Assembly (NCBI RefSeq): GCF_900100485.1 | Contig: NZ_FNDH01000025.1 | Span: 1 to 38,500 of the forward strand | DNA from: Nitrosomonas sp. Nm132 | GTDB lineage: Bacteria; Pseudomonadota; Gammaproteobacteria; Burkholderiales; Nitrosomonadaceae | Direction: 5' to 3' | DNA length: 38,500 bases | Part shown: positions 12,353 through 20,208 of the stretch, in pieces | Layout of the letters: each line of letters starts with the position of its first letter | Position numbering within the stretch: the stretch's first letter is position 1 | Program-made: the position numbers and the translations under genes | Notes under the pieces: generated by a model | The model's database searches: none | Seen by the model: the letters and a program-made list of their open reading frames with translations, nothing else | Told to the model about the DNA's origin: nothing

Positions 12353-12423
12353 TTCAAATAGCGTAATCAGAAGATTGGTACCGACAATGCACGTATTTTA
12401 ACAAATTAGACTTAAATCGTTTC

Positions 12424-12843
12424 TTATTCGAGAGTTGGATCCGTAACAAAGCCAATTTTCGTTAATCCAGCTTTTGCTGCTATGCTCATGATACGCGCCA
12501 CGTGCTCATAATGCGTATTTTTATCAGCACGGATATGCAGCTCAGTATTGGGAGAATTTTCTGCTGATTGAGTAAAGCGCGGCGCCAGCTGTTCCAGTGT
12601 AACTGCCTCACCATTCCAGAAAAAACTGCCATCAGCACGAATGGCAAAATCAATATGCTCTGGTTGGGTCGTATTGGGATTACTCGATGCTTTTGGTAAA
12701 TCAATCTTTACTGAATGAGTGAGTAATGGAGCGGTGATGATGAAGATAATCAACAAAACGAGCATGACATCTACGAGGGGTACTACATTGATTTCAGACA
12801 TCGTTGTCTGCCCCTGATAGCGGTTTGAGCTGCCGAAAGCCAT
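12424..12843 (-). CDS. exbD: TonB-system proton channel subunit ExbD
   Basis: 139 residues: one transmembrane helix (about 24-42) after MSEINVVPLVDVML, then a periplasmic domain (FAIRADGSFFWNGEAV... IGFVTDP). Asp25 in the helix is at the same number as the essential proton-carrying Asp25 of Escherichia coli ExbD. With ExbB it uses the proton gradient to energise TonB. Its start overlaps the end of exbB, so the two are coupled. Confidence 0.93.
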   Translation of the reverse strand: MAFGSSNRYQGQTTMSEINVVPLVDVMLVLLIIFIITAPLLTHSVKIDLPKASSNPNTTQPEHIDFAIRADGSFFWNGEAVTLEQLAPRFTQSAENSPNTELHIRADKNTHYEHVARIMSIAAKAGLTKIGFVTDPTLE

Positions 12844-13613
12844 TAGTGCCTCCTTTCAAGGGCTGAGACGGTTGTTGCAGTTGATGTAAACTGGGGATTG
12901 TGATTTTCCTCAGTTGATGCTTTGATACTATCTCCACCTTTGTTGCCAACTGTAATGATTGTAAATAAATCATGCGCGAATGCATCCAATCGCGCCATCC
13001 ATATTCTATTCCTTCTGATAAAAGCGTTATAGGCTAATACCGCTGGAATAGCAACAGCCAACCCTAGCGCGGTCATAATTAACGCCTCACCAACTGGTCC
13101 AGCAACTTTGTCCAATGTTCCCTGTCCAGAAAGGCCAATCTGTATCAGCGCATGGTAAATACCCCAAACGGTACCAAACAATCCGATATAGGGAGCGGCA
13201 GAACCAGCCGATGCGATGATAGTGAGACCATTCTCAATGCGTGTTGCTTCCTGATCGATACCATTGCGCAGCGTGCGTGTTAATAGTTCGCTCGTTCCCC
13301 CAGTTACAGCGAGTTTTTCTAGACCGTGCTTCTGTGAGCCAGCTGTAACATCTACCGCTAATTTCGCAAGATGGGCAAAGGCATTGTCAGTAGACGAACC
13401 TTTCATTTCTATTTTCAATTCTTGGAGAGAATCAACCTCCCAGAAATGTTTCAGAAAAGCATTAGCGCGCCGAGTGGCAATAAAATTACTGATGCTCTTC
13501 GTGATAATCAGGTACCAACTAGCGACAGAAAGGGAAAGCAATAAAATGAGTACACCCATCCCTACATGGTCTATCTGAGTCAGAAAATGAGAAAAACCAA
13601 GATTTTCTTCCAT
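12843..13613 (-). CDS. exbB: TonB-system channel subunit ExbB
   Basis: MotA/TolQ/ExbB family, 256 residues with three transmembrane helices (about 18-38, 130-150 and 175-195). The conserved AAPYIGLFGTVWGI motif precedes the second-to-third helix loop, and GPVGEALIMTALGLAVAIPAV forms the last helix. It forms the pentameric channel around ExbD. It lies 4 bp downstream of tonB and overlaps exbD. Assignment to ExbB rather than TolQ rests on the adjacent tonB. The last 40 residues are a variable polar tail. Confidence 0.92.
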   Translation of the reverse strand: MEENLGFSHFLTQIDHVGMGVLILLLSLSVASWYLIITKSISNFIATRRANAFLKHFWEVDSLQELKIEMKGSSTDNAFAHLAKLAVDVTAGSQKHGLEKLAVTGGTSELLTRTLRNGIDQEATRIENGLTIIASAGSAAPYIGLFGTVWGIYHALIQIGLSGQGTLDKVAGPVGEALIMTALGLAVAIPAVLAYNAFIRRNRIWMARLDAFAHDLFTIITVGNKGGDSIKASTEENHNPQFTSTATTVSALERRH

Positions 13614-13617
13614 TACA

Positions 13618-14343
13618 TTAATTTCCTTGGATTACAAAATTAAAAGGTTGCAACGCGATAGCCCGTACGGGTTGACCATCACGTACTGCAGGTTTGCAAC
13701 GCCAGCTCTTTACAGCAGCTAGTGCAGCATTATCAAGCCGGGAATAACCGCTACTATTGATAACCCGAGTATTGCTGATACGGCCTGACTCATCCAGTTC
13801 GACTTGTAGCATTAGCTTCCCTTCCTCACCCAATCGGCGTGAAAGAGCAGGATAATCCGGTGCGCTCAGCTCTGGGCAAGACACCGATAATTCAGATGAA
13901 AGGGTGACAGGACCAGTCTCCATTTGCTCAGGGCGAGCGGCCGCTACAGATTTTGTTTCCTGTTTTTGTACCAGTTCAGCCTCGTCGTGGATAGGTTCCG
14001 GCATTGGGGGGGGGGGAGCTATAAATTCCTCTTTAGGCAATATGGGCGAGCTCGAGGCTAGCTGGCGGTGTTTAGGTTGCGGCGGTGTTTTTTTGACAAG
14101 TTTTGGTTTTTCCGGAGGGGGGGGGATGTGCTCTGCTTTTAAATCGACTTTGGACGCTTCGGGTGCTTCAATTCTAGGTTGTGGCGGCGCAATTAACTCG
14201 GCAAACAGTGTAACCTGCGGGCTTATAGATGGTAAACGATGATGCCACATGCCATAGAGCAAGGCAGCATGCACCATGAGAACTAATAATAGGCTAGCAA
14301 GAGAGATGAATGAAATGGTCGAATTGCGTTTTGTACGGATCAT
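13618..14343 (-). CDS. tonB: TonB energy-transducing protein
   Basis: Couples the ExbBD motor to outer-membrane receptors. From ATG 14343 (GGAGGG ten bases upstream) it is 241 residues. It has an N-terminal transmembrane anchor (ISFISLASLLLVLMVHAALLY), a proline- and lysine-rich periplasmic spacer (residues about 50-130, with PPPPEKPK and APPPPMPEP), and a C-terminal TonB domain (CPELSAPDYPALSRRLGEEG... LDNAALAAVKSWRCKP). A longer form from TTG 14361 is less likely. Two proline runs are encoded by unbroken C tracts of 11 and 9 bases on the coding strand. A Fur-box-like palindrome lies about 160 bp upstream. Confidence 0.93.
   Translation of the reverse strand: MIRTKRNSTISFISLASLLLVLMVHAALLYGMWHHRLPSISPQVTLFAELIAPPQPRIEAPEASKVDLKAEHIPPPPEKPKLVKKTPPQPKHRQLASSSPILPKEEFIAPPPPMPEPIHDEAELVQKQETKSVAAARPEQMETGPVTLSSELSVSCPELSAPDYPALSRRLGEEGKLMLQVELDESGRISNTRVINSSGYSRLDNAALAAVKSWRCKPAVRDGQPVRAIALQPFNFVIQGN
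14006..14016. repeat. 11-base G:C homopolymer inside tonB
   Basis: Eleven consecutive G on the plus strand (C on the tonB coding strand) encode part of the APPPP run in the periplasmic spacer. Gain or loss of one base would frameshift tonB before its C-terminal domain. Confidence 0.9.
14117..14125. repeat. 9-base G:C homopolymer inside tonB
   Basis: A second uninterrupted tract, nine bases, encodes the IPPPPEK proline run 100 bp nearer the tonB start. The current length leaves the gene in frame. Confidence 0.9.
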
Positions 14344-14503
14344 GCAGTTAACGCCCTCCAAGAGAAGAAATATTGGCTAATCAGGTCGTTTCTTGTTTAG
14401 GGATGATGAACTGAGAGGGTTAATTTAATTTATTGGGATCGCTTATCGTATCTGCAATAACCTAAAAGGTTTAGATTATTAACTATAAAAATATTAACGC
14501 AAA

Positions 14504-14518
14504 CGATAATAATTATCA
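14504..14518. promoter_or_regulatory. Fur-box-like palindrome
   Basis: GATAAT-A-ATTATC at 14505-14517 is a perfect 6-1-6 palindrome. With flanking bases it matches the 7-1-7 Fur core TGATAATNATTATCA except for the first base. It lies in the 357-bp gap between divergent tonB and the RDD gene. On the tonB strand it sits just upstream of TTGCGT, a possible -35. Fur control of tonB-exbB-exbD is common in Proteobacteria. The rest of the gap is AT-rich with no gene visible. Confidence 0.6.
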
Positions 14519-14689
14519 ATCATTGTTAATAGAGAATTTCTTATATTCGGAAGAAGCTAAACAATCCACTCTGTTTCTGATGTAAAAATGAAATGGCCAT
14601 ATAGAATGTCTTACAATGTGCCACTTTAGAAGGCTTTTCTTATTATTCTTATTAATCTCGGAAAAGGTTACCACAATGTGTGTGGCCTA

Positions 14690-14695
14690 TATAAT
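14690..14695 (+). promoter_or_regulatory. Perfect TATAAT five bases from the RDD start codon
   Basis: TATAAT at 14690-14695 has TTACCA 16 bp upstream (14668-14673). A start 6-7 nt after the -10 falls on or next to ATG 14701, so the message could be leaderless. No Shine-Dalgarno is visible before the ATG. Confidence 0.4.
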
Positions 14696-14700
14696 CTTTC

Positions 14701-15117
14701 ATGACGAACTCAATTCCTCGATTCTGGCGGCGCGCATTAAGCATGCTTTATGAATTTCTGCTGTTACTTGCAGTCTGGTTTATTGCCAGTTTTATTTTTC
14801 ATTTTGTGTTTCGTGATACCACAGCAGTGTATTTCAAACCACTATTTCAGTTCTACCTGTTGTTTGTTGGAGGAATTTATTTTATCTGGTTCTGGACGCA
14901 CGGTGGGCAAACTTTGGCCATGCAGACCTGGAAACTGCGTGTGGTAACAGTTGATGGAAATAAGCTCGATACTCGCCAGGCTATTACACGTTACCTCTTT
15001 GCCGTAATTGGCATCACTTTCTTCGGCTTTGGAATTATATGGGCGTTGTTTGATCGTGATCGGCAGTTTCTGCACGATCGGCTTGCTGGAACACGTATTA
15101 TAAAAGTAGAAAACTGA
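14701..15117 (+). CDS. RDD-family integral membrane protein
   Basis: 138 residues with three or four hydrophobic helices (about 15-36, 45-62 and 95-115). The RDD pattern is visible as RFWRRALSMLYEFLLL at the N-terminus (Glu where the family usually has Asp), GGQTLAMQTWKLRVV after the second helix, and LFDRDRQFLHDRLAGTRII at the end. The family lacks a general biochemical assignment; some members are linked to transport or ion homeostasis. It is transcribed toward the symporter gene 57 bp downstream and may form an operon with it. Confidence 0.85.
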   Translation: MTNSIPRFWRRALSMLYEFLLLLAVWFIASFIFHFVFRDTTAVYFKPLFQFYLLFVGGIYFIWFWTHGGQTLAMQTWKLRVVTVDGNKLDTRQAITRYLFAVIGITFFGFGIIWALFDRDRQFLHDRLAGTRIIKVEN

Positions 15118-15174
15118 AATTGAAGTCGATTTAAATTTCTTCGTATTACATCCAACGACAAGCCAGGAGTTTCC

Positions 15175-16410
15175 ATGCTGAAAATATCACTCAATATGCA
15201 AATCCTAGTGGGTACATTGGCTGGTATTTTGTTGGGTCTGGGGCTTGTCATGCTAGATCAAGATTCCTCCATTTCCCAGAATAGTTTGTATATCGCTAAT
15301 TTGATCAGTACCTTGTTTATCGATTTATTGAAAATGGTACTTGTTCCATTGGTGTTTACCTCCATTGTTGTCGGTGTGGCGAATTTACGCGCGCATCAAC
15401 AGATAAACCGGGTATGGCTAGCCGCCCTCAGTTTTTTTGTATTGACTACGATATTGGCTATTATGCTTGGTTTGACAGTAGCTAATGTATTCCGGCCCGG
15501 AGAAGGGCTTCAGATTGCGATGTTTCAGGATACCATGCAAGGCTTTGCAGCCAAGCAGATGTCTTTGCGTGATTTTTTCGCTGATTTTCTGCATTCGCTA
15601 TTCATGAATCCGTTAGCAGCACTTGCTGAGGGTCACATTCTTGCTATCGTAATTTTTGCATTGCTGCTTGGAATTGCCATGGTAGTGGGTGGGGAGCGAT
15701 ATCACAACATTCTCATTCTGATGAAGGAATTTTTAGAATTGATACTGATGCTGGTAGGGTGGATCATGCGCCTTGCCCCGCTAGGTATTATGGCATTGCT
15801 ACTGCAATTGATCGTTGCTCAGGACATTACGCTGCTTACTACACTAATTAAATTTATTGTAATTGTTATCGGTGCAACTTTATTCCATGGTTTAGTCATC
15901 CTACCTCTTGCACTCTATCTAACGACTGGGATGACACCTCTCAGATTCTGGAGGGGCGCGCGCGAGGCATTGATTACTGCTTTCGCAACGAGTTCCAGTG
16001 CGGCAACGATGCCTGTTACTTTGCGTTGCGTGGAACAGCACTTGCATGTTAAGCCTGATGTGGCAGGTTTTGTCGTGCCGCTGGGAGCCACCATCAACAT
16101 GGATGGCACTGCATTGTATGAAGCCGTCGCTGCTCTGTTTATTGCCAATCTCGTTGGTGTTGAACTTGATCTCACGCAACAACTGATTGTTTTTTTAACC
16201 GCTATGCTAGCGGCTATCGGTGCACCTGGCATTCCCAGTGCAGGGATGGTGACGATGGTGATGGTGCTGCAATCAGTAGGTTTGCCAGTCGAGGCGATCG
16301 CTATTTTGCTTCCTATTGATCGTTTGTTAGATACTTTTCGTACCATGGTCAATGTCGAGGGGGACATGATTGGCAGTCTAGTCGTGCAGAAATGGATAAG
16401 AAGCCCCTAG
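15175..16410 (+). CDS. Dicarboxylate/amino acid:cation symporter (SDF family)
   Basis: 411-residue secondary transporter of the DctA/GltP family, importing dicarboxylates or glutamate/aspartate with H+ or Na+. It has eight or so transmembrane segments, the serine-rich hairpin ATSSSAATMPVT, the substrate/cation motif GATINMDGTALYEA, the second hairpin near AIGAPGIPSAGMV, and DRLLDTFRTMVNVEGD in helix 8. Substrate cannot be fixed from sequence. A Shine-Dalgarno (CAGGAG) is six bases before the ATG. The stop codon TAG lies inside the CTAG target duplication of MITE copy 2, so the insertion landed exactly at the end of the gene. Confidence 0.9.
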   Translation: MLKISLNMQILVGTLAGILLGLGLVMLDQDSSISQNSLYIANLISTLFIDLLKMVLVPLVFTSIVVGVANLRAHQQINRVWLAALSFFVLTTILAIMLGLTVANVFRPGEGLQIAMFQDTMQGFAAKQMSLRDFFADFLHSLFMNPLAALAEGHILAIVIFALLLGIAMVVGGERYHNILILMKEFLELILMLVGWIMRLAPLGIMALLLQLIVAQDITLLTTLIKFIVIVIGATLFHGLVILPLALYLTTGMTPLRFWRGAREALITAFATSSSAATMPVTLRCVEQHLHVKPDVAGFVVPLGATINMDGTALYEAVAALFIANLVGVELDLTQQLIVFLTAMLAAIGAPGIPSAGMVTMVMVLQSVGLPVEAIAILLPIDRLLDTFRTMVNVEGDMIGSLVVQKWIRSP

Positions 16411-16576
16411 CCCGAATATTTCATAAATTGGCACGTGCCCTCACTCGCCTTTTGATTAATAAGAAAGATTTTGCTCAGTCGGGTGTATGAATCACTACAC
16501 CCCTTCTTCTCAAAACTTCCCTATTAATCAAAATCCTGCGTGATCATCACGCGAATTTATGAAATATTCGGGCTAG
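16407..16576. mobile_element. 162-bp MITE-like fold-back element, copy 2 (inverted)
   Basis: The element proper is 16411-16572, flanked by CTAG at 16407-16410 and 16573-16576. Its reverse complement matches copy 1 over all 162 bases with four differences by my reading (about 97-98% identity), so the two moved recently or are under conversion. Both target sites (TTAA, CTAG) fit YTAR, the preference known for IS5-group transposases, which suggests the class of enzyme that moved them. The remaining 292 bp before the next gene show no gene and no clear terminator. Confidence 0.9.
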
Positions 16577-16868
16577 CGCCGTGTTTCATTCTATTTGAAA
16601 CTTAAGTTGCTGTTGGCACGAATCACCCACTGCAAGATGCGGCAAGCGCTTTTGGTCCAAATAAACGGTTTCGAATTGGTTTGTGGTGAGCGATAAATTC
16701 GTTGGTCAGCCTTACAACCAATAAGGCAGGGCTATCGATTTCATGAAGTTAGTTGCAATATCCATACTATAATGAGGTAACAAAGGAACCATCTCTATTC
16801 CCGGAAATCTCAGAGCCATTTGATATCTATTTTAGGCGCTTTAGTTCAATTCGCATAAGGCTTGACCC

Positions 16869-18248
16869 ATGTTCATCAGTGTTCTTAATCTCTTTAAAAT
16901 CGGAATTGGCCCTTCTAGCTCCCACACTATGGGGCCGATGATGGCTGCCAACGATTTTCGCGGCCGCATTAATCAGTTTGTCGTAGCCTCGCCAAGCAAC
17001 AAAGTCATGCATGTTCGCTGCGTGCTTAAAGGCTCTTTGGCTTTTACCGGCAAGGGTCATGCAACAGACCGGGCTGTTGTATTGGGGCTTCACGGCTATA
17101 CTCCAGAAGCGTTGTCTGTGCAGGACGTCAATGCATTAATTGCAAAGCTATGGGTTACGCATTCCATTATGCTAGATAATGGTGCAGCTATCACATTTAA
17201 TCCGGATAATGACATTATTTTTGATAGAAATGAAACATTACCTCAGCACCCAAATGGTATGGTTTATACGCTTCTTGATGAGAACGAAAAAATCTTACTG
17301 ACTGAAACCTACTTTTCAATCGGGGGGGGATTTATTAATACGCTTGCTGAAATTAATCAGCTAAGTGCTCCCTTGAAAATGGAATCAGCTAAATCTTTCC
17401 CCTTTCCATTTGATTCAGCACGGAGCATGTTACAAATGTCTCAGCAAAGTAATCATTCGATTGCAGACATGAAACGTGCTAATGAACTGATGAAACTATC
17501 TGCCAATGAGCTTGATGAGGGGTTAGACAAAATTTGGCATGCTATGCAACGTTGCATTGAAAATGGTTTAACAGCAGAGGGGCAACTACCTGGTGGTCTT
17601 AAGGTATCTCGTCGGGCTAAAACACTCTTTAATCAACTTCATCAAGATCCTGGAAAAACGACTTTGAACGATTGGTTATGCGCATACGCAATGGCCGTAA
17701 ATGAAGAAAATGCAGCAGGCCACATGGTAGTGACTGCTCCCACTAATGGGGCAGCAGGCGTTATTCCGGCCGTTCTGTATTACATGGTAAAGCATGAAAA
17801 TGGCAGCATTGAGAATGTAAGGGATTTCTTACTGACTGCTGCAGCCATTGGCGGCATCATCAAACACCGTAGTTCTATATCCGGCGCAGAAGTGGGTTGT
17901 CAGGGAGAAGTAGGATCTGCTGCTGCGATGGCCGCGGCGGGCCTATGTGCGGCACAGGGAGGTACTGTAAAGCAAATAGAAAATGCGGCAGAAATTGCAC
18001 TTGAGCATCATTTGGGGATGACCTGTGATCCTGTGGGTGGCTTAGTTCAAGTTCCGTGCATCGAGCGCAATGGATTTGGTGCCATTAAAGCCCATACAGC
18101 CGCAGCGCTGGCGCGCCGGGGAACGGGTGAGCATTTCATGCCGTTAGATAATTGTATTGCAGCGATGAAACAAACTGGCCTAGAAATGTCACACAAATAT
18201 AAGGAAACATCGTTGGGTGGTTTGGCAGTCAGCATTACTGAATGCTGA
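16869..18248 (+). CDS. sdaA: L-serine dehydratase, iron-sulfur, single-chain
   Basis: Deaminates L-serine to pyruvate and ammonia with an oxygen-sensitive [4Fe-4S] cluster. It is 459 residues, the usual length of fused alpha-beta enzymes. The N-terminal beta domain begins [16 protein letters not shown]. The catalytic alpha domain contains [28 protein letters not shown] and [18 protein letters not shown]. The cluster cysteines fall at 344, 386 and 397, the spacing known for this family. No strong Shine-Dalgarno precedes the ATG. A run of eight G (17322-17329) encodes Gly-Gly-Gly in the beta domain. Confidence 0.95.
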   Translation: MFISVLNLFKIGIGPSSSHTMGPMMAANDFRGRINQFVVASPSNKVMHVRCVLKGSLAFTGKGHATDRAVVLGLHGYTPEALSVQDVNALIAKLWVTHSIMLDNGAAITFNPDNDIIFDRNETLPQHPNGMVYTLLDENEKILLTETYFSIGGGFINTLAEINQLSAPLKMESAKSFPFPFDSARSMLQMSQQSNHSIADMKRANELMKLSANELDEGLDKIWHAMQRCIENGLTAEGQLPGGLKVSRRAKTLFNQLHQDPGKTTLNDWLCAYAMAVNEENAAGHMVVTAPTNGAAGVIPAVLYYMVKHENGSIENVRDFLLTAAAIGGIIKHRSSISGAEVGCQGEVGSAAAMAAAGLCAAQGGTVKQIENAAEIALEHHLGMTCDPVGGLVQVPCIERNGFGAIKAHTAAALARRGTGEHFMPLDNCIAAMKQTGLEMSHKYKETSLGGLAVSITEC

Positions 18249-18252
18249 TTAG

Positions 18253-18288
18253 TTCTGGGTAGGGCTGAAAACATTCTGGTACCCAGAA
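18253..18288 (+). terminator. Hairpin after sdaA
   Basis: TTCTGGGTA (18253-18261) and TACCCAGAA (18280-18288) form a perfect 9-bp stem with an 18-nt loop, beginning 4 bp after the sdaA stop. No T-run follows, so intrinsic termination is uncertain. Confidence 0.45.
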
Positions 18289-18883
18289 GATTAGTCTTGC
18301 TTGGGATATGGAGCTAATGGAGTAGGTGGCCAGCTTTCTTACACTATAATCATAGTCCGATCAGGTTGAGAGATTTGATGAAGTAGGTCAATTGTGCTTT
18401 GTCGATGCGACTGCATGCCATGACTTCCAGTTGACCTGTCATGCGCACTGAGCAGGTACGCTTCACAGTACAACAACGTTTTTTCGCCCCTCTTTTTCGC
18501 TGATTGCATTTCTTCAATAACTGTTAGTATTCGTCATAGCACGGTACATACCAACAAGAATTGAAGGTGAAGTACTCACTGCCTGCCATATCGGCTATAC
18601 TGCTTATTTATTACGTGGGAAGTACTGAATAAGTGCCTACGCAAGAGAATAGCTGCGTTAGGCGATGCTCAAAAACTTGCCTATCTATCTGATATGTTTC
18701 GTTTCCTGTGCTCCGTCTGCTTTGCACTTCATTCCGCGCGGCGACTTATTCAGGGTTTTTCTGGATATTCTGACTGACTGAATGAATAAAGACTTTTAAC
18801 GTTAGATACCAAGATTAAATTAGTCATACTCGCCAGTCAGAACAATTTTTCCTTAAGCCTTGATCGATAAAACTAATCAACCC
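18289..18883. other. Gene-poor 0.6-kb spacer
   Basis: I find no supported gene between sdaA and the TraB-family gene. A 57-codon minus-strand frame around 18350-18520 and fragments in other frames read like protein but have no start, no Shine-Dalgarno and no recognisable family, so they may be decayed coding sequence. A 129-bp inverted-repeat-bounded unit (18625-18753) is listed separately. Confidence 0.5.
18625..18753. repeat. 129-bp unit bounded by 10-bp inverted repeats
   Basis: CTGAATAAGT at 18625-18634 and its exact complement at 18744-18753 bound a non-coding unit. Just inside the left end, GCCTACGCA and TGCGTTAGGC form a hairpin with one bulge. The right end is GC-rich (CGCGCGGCG), unlike its surroundings. 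I see no clear target duplication. It resembles a small dispersed repeat or a remnant of a mobile-element end. Confidence 0.45.
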
Positions 18884-20131
18884 ATGCCTGAATTAAAGCA
18901 AGAGCATATAACATCATCTGCAAAAATAAAAAAAGGGACTGAGACAGAACCAATTAAAACTTTTGAAGTTGATGGTCACAAAATCACGATCCTCGGTACC
19001 GCCCATGTTTCTCAAGCGAGTGCAGATAAAGTGAAAGAATTAATTGCTACGGGTGAGTTTGATGCCGTTGCTGTTGAGTTATGCCCAAGCCGTCATAAAG
19101 CAATTGTCAATCCTGATCTATTAACAAGGATGGATCTCTTCCAAGTTATTAAAAAAGGCCAAGCGAGTATGGTTGCTGCCAGTCTGGCATTAGGCGCTTT
19201 TCAGCAACGTATGGCCGAACGGTTAGGGGTCGAGCCGGGCGCAGAAATGCGAACTGCTATTAAAGACGCAACGGAAGCCAAATTACCGATTTTACTGATT
19301 GATAGAGAGATTGGAACTACTCTTAAACGTATTTACCACAATGTGCCGTGGTGGAGACGTATGGAGTTATACAGTGGTTTGCTAGCCAGTATTATCTCTC
19401 GGGAATCAGTGAGTGCTGCAGAAATCGAACGATTGAAAGAAGGTGATGTGCTGGAGAGTGCTTTTTCACAGTTTGCTGAAAACGAAAAGCACTTATTTAA
19501 ACCCCTGATTAGTGAACGTGATAAATACATGTCCGCCCGCTTGTTAAAGGAAAGTGTGGAGAATAACTATCAGCACACTCTTGCTGTCGTTGGCGCTGGG
19601 CACATGAAAGGAATTGAACAAATCCTGAAGACCCGCAGTATCAACGATCCGGATGAAACCATCCAGCAGCTTGACACCATTCCAGAATCCACGAACTGGC
19701 TTAAATTTCTGCCATGGATCATCGTGGCATTGGTTCTGACTGGATTTACGATAGGATTTATGCGTAGCCCTGATATCGGTATGGCAATGGTAGTCGATTG
19801 GATACTCATACATGGTGGATTGTCTGCATTAGGTGCTGCGATTGCATTCGCCCATCCACTCACGATTTTAACTGCCTTTCTGGCTTCCCCAATTACCTCC
19901 CTTGATCCTATGACAGGGGTTGGAATGTTTACAGCGCTAGCAGAGACTTATTTACGTAAACCTAAAGTAGGTGATTTTAGTCGCCTTAGAAGTGATACCA
20001 CTAGTCTGAAAGGGTGGTGGCACAATCAAGTCACACGAATTCTGCTTATTTTCATACTCTCATCGTTTGGCTCTGCCATGGGGACTTATATAGCTGGATT
20101 CAGAATATTTGAACGAATCAGTGGTAGCTGA
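18884..20131 (+). CDS. TraB/GumN-family membrane protein
   Basis: From ATG 18884 it is 415 residues; an in-frame TTG at 18860 would add eight, and neither start has a clear Shine-Dalgarno. The N-terminal TraB domain carries ITILGTAHVSQAS, AVAVELCPSRHKAI, LPILLIDREIGTTLKRI and TLAVVGAGHMKGIEQIL, whose conserved His and Glu residues resemble putative metal-binding sites of the TIKI/TraB superfamily. The C-terminal third has three or four transmembrane helices (about 270-415). Homologues include plasmid TraB, which shuts down pheromone in Enterococcus, but the bacterial function is unproven. A protease-like role at the membrane is inference. Confidence 0.85.
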   Translation: MPELKQEHITSSAKIKKGTETEPIKTFEVDGHKITILGTAHVSQASADKVKELIATGEFDAVAVELCPSRHKAIVNPDLLTRMDLFQVIKKGQASMVAASLALGAFQQRMAERLGVEPGAEMRTAIKDATEAKLPILLIDREIGTTLKRIYHNVPWWRRMELYSGLLASIISRESVSAAEIERLKEGDVLESAFSQFAENEKHLFKPLISERDKYMSARLLKESVENNYQHTLAVVGAGHMKGIEQILKTRSINDPDETIQQLDTIPESTNWLKFLPWIIVALVLTGFTIGFMRSPDIGMAMVVDWILIHGGLSALGAAIAFAHPLTILTAFLASPITSLDPMTGVGMFTALAETYLRKPKVGDFSRLRSDTTSLKGWWHNQVTRILLIFILSSFGSAMGTYIAGFRIFERISGS

Positions 20132-20208
20132 TATTAGAAGAGATCCTTTGGGCATAAGATAATAATCCTAACACATTGCTCCAGCATCTCCCCTCCGCAG
20201 AATGCTCT

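Noticed and set aside
15915..16367. 150-codon ORF antisense to the symporter
   Set aside because: Shadow of the symporter frame with low-complexity composition.
17322..17329. G8 tract in sdaA as a contingency site
   Set aside because: Shorter than the tonB tracts and encodes a conserved Gly run; listed only as a sequence feature.
18350..18520. 57-codon minus-strand ORF in the sdaA-TraB spacer
   Set aside because: Plausible composition but no start signal or recognisable family, and competing open frames overlap it.
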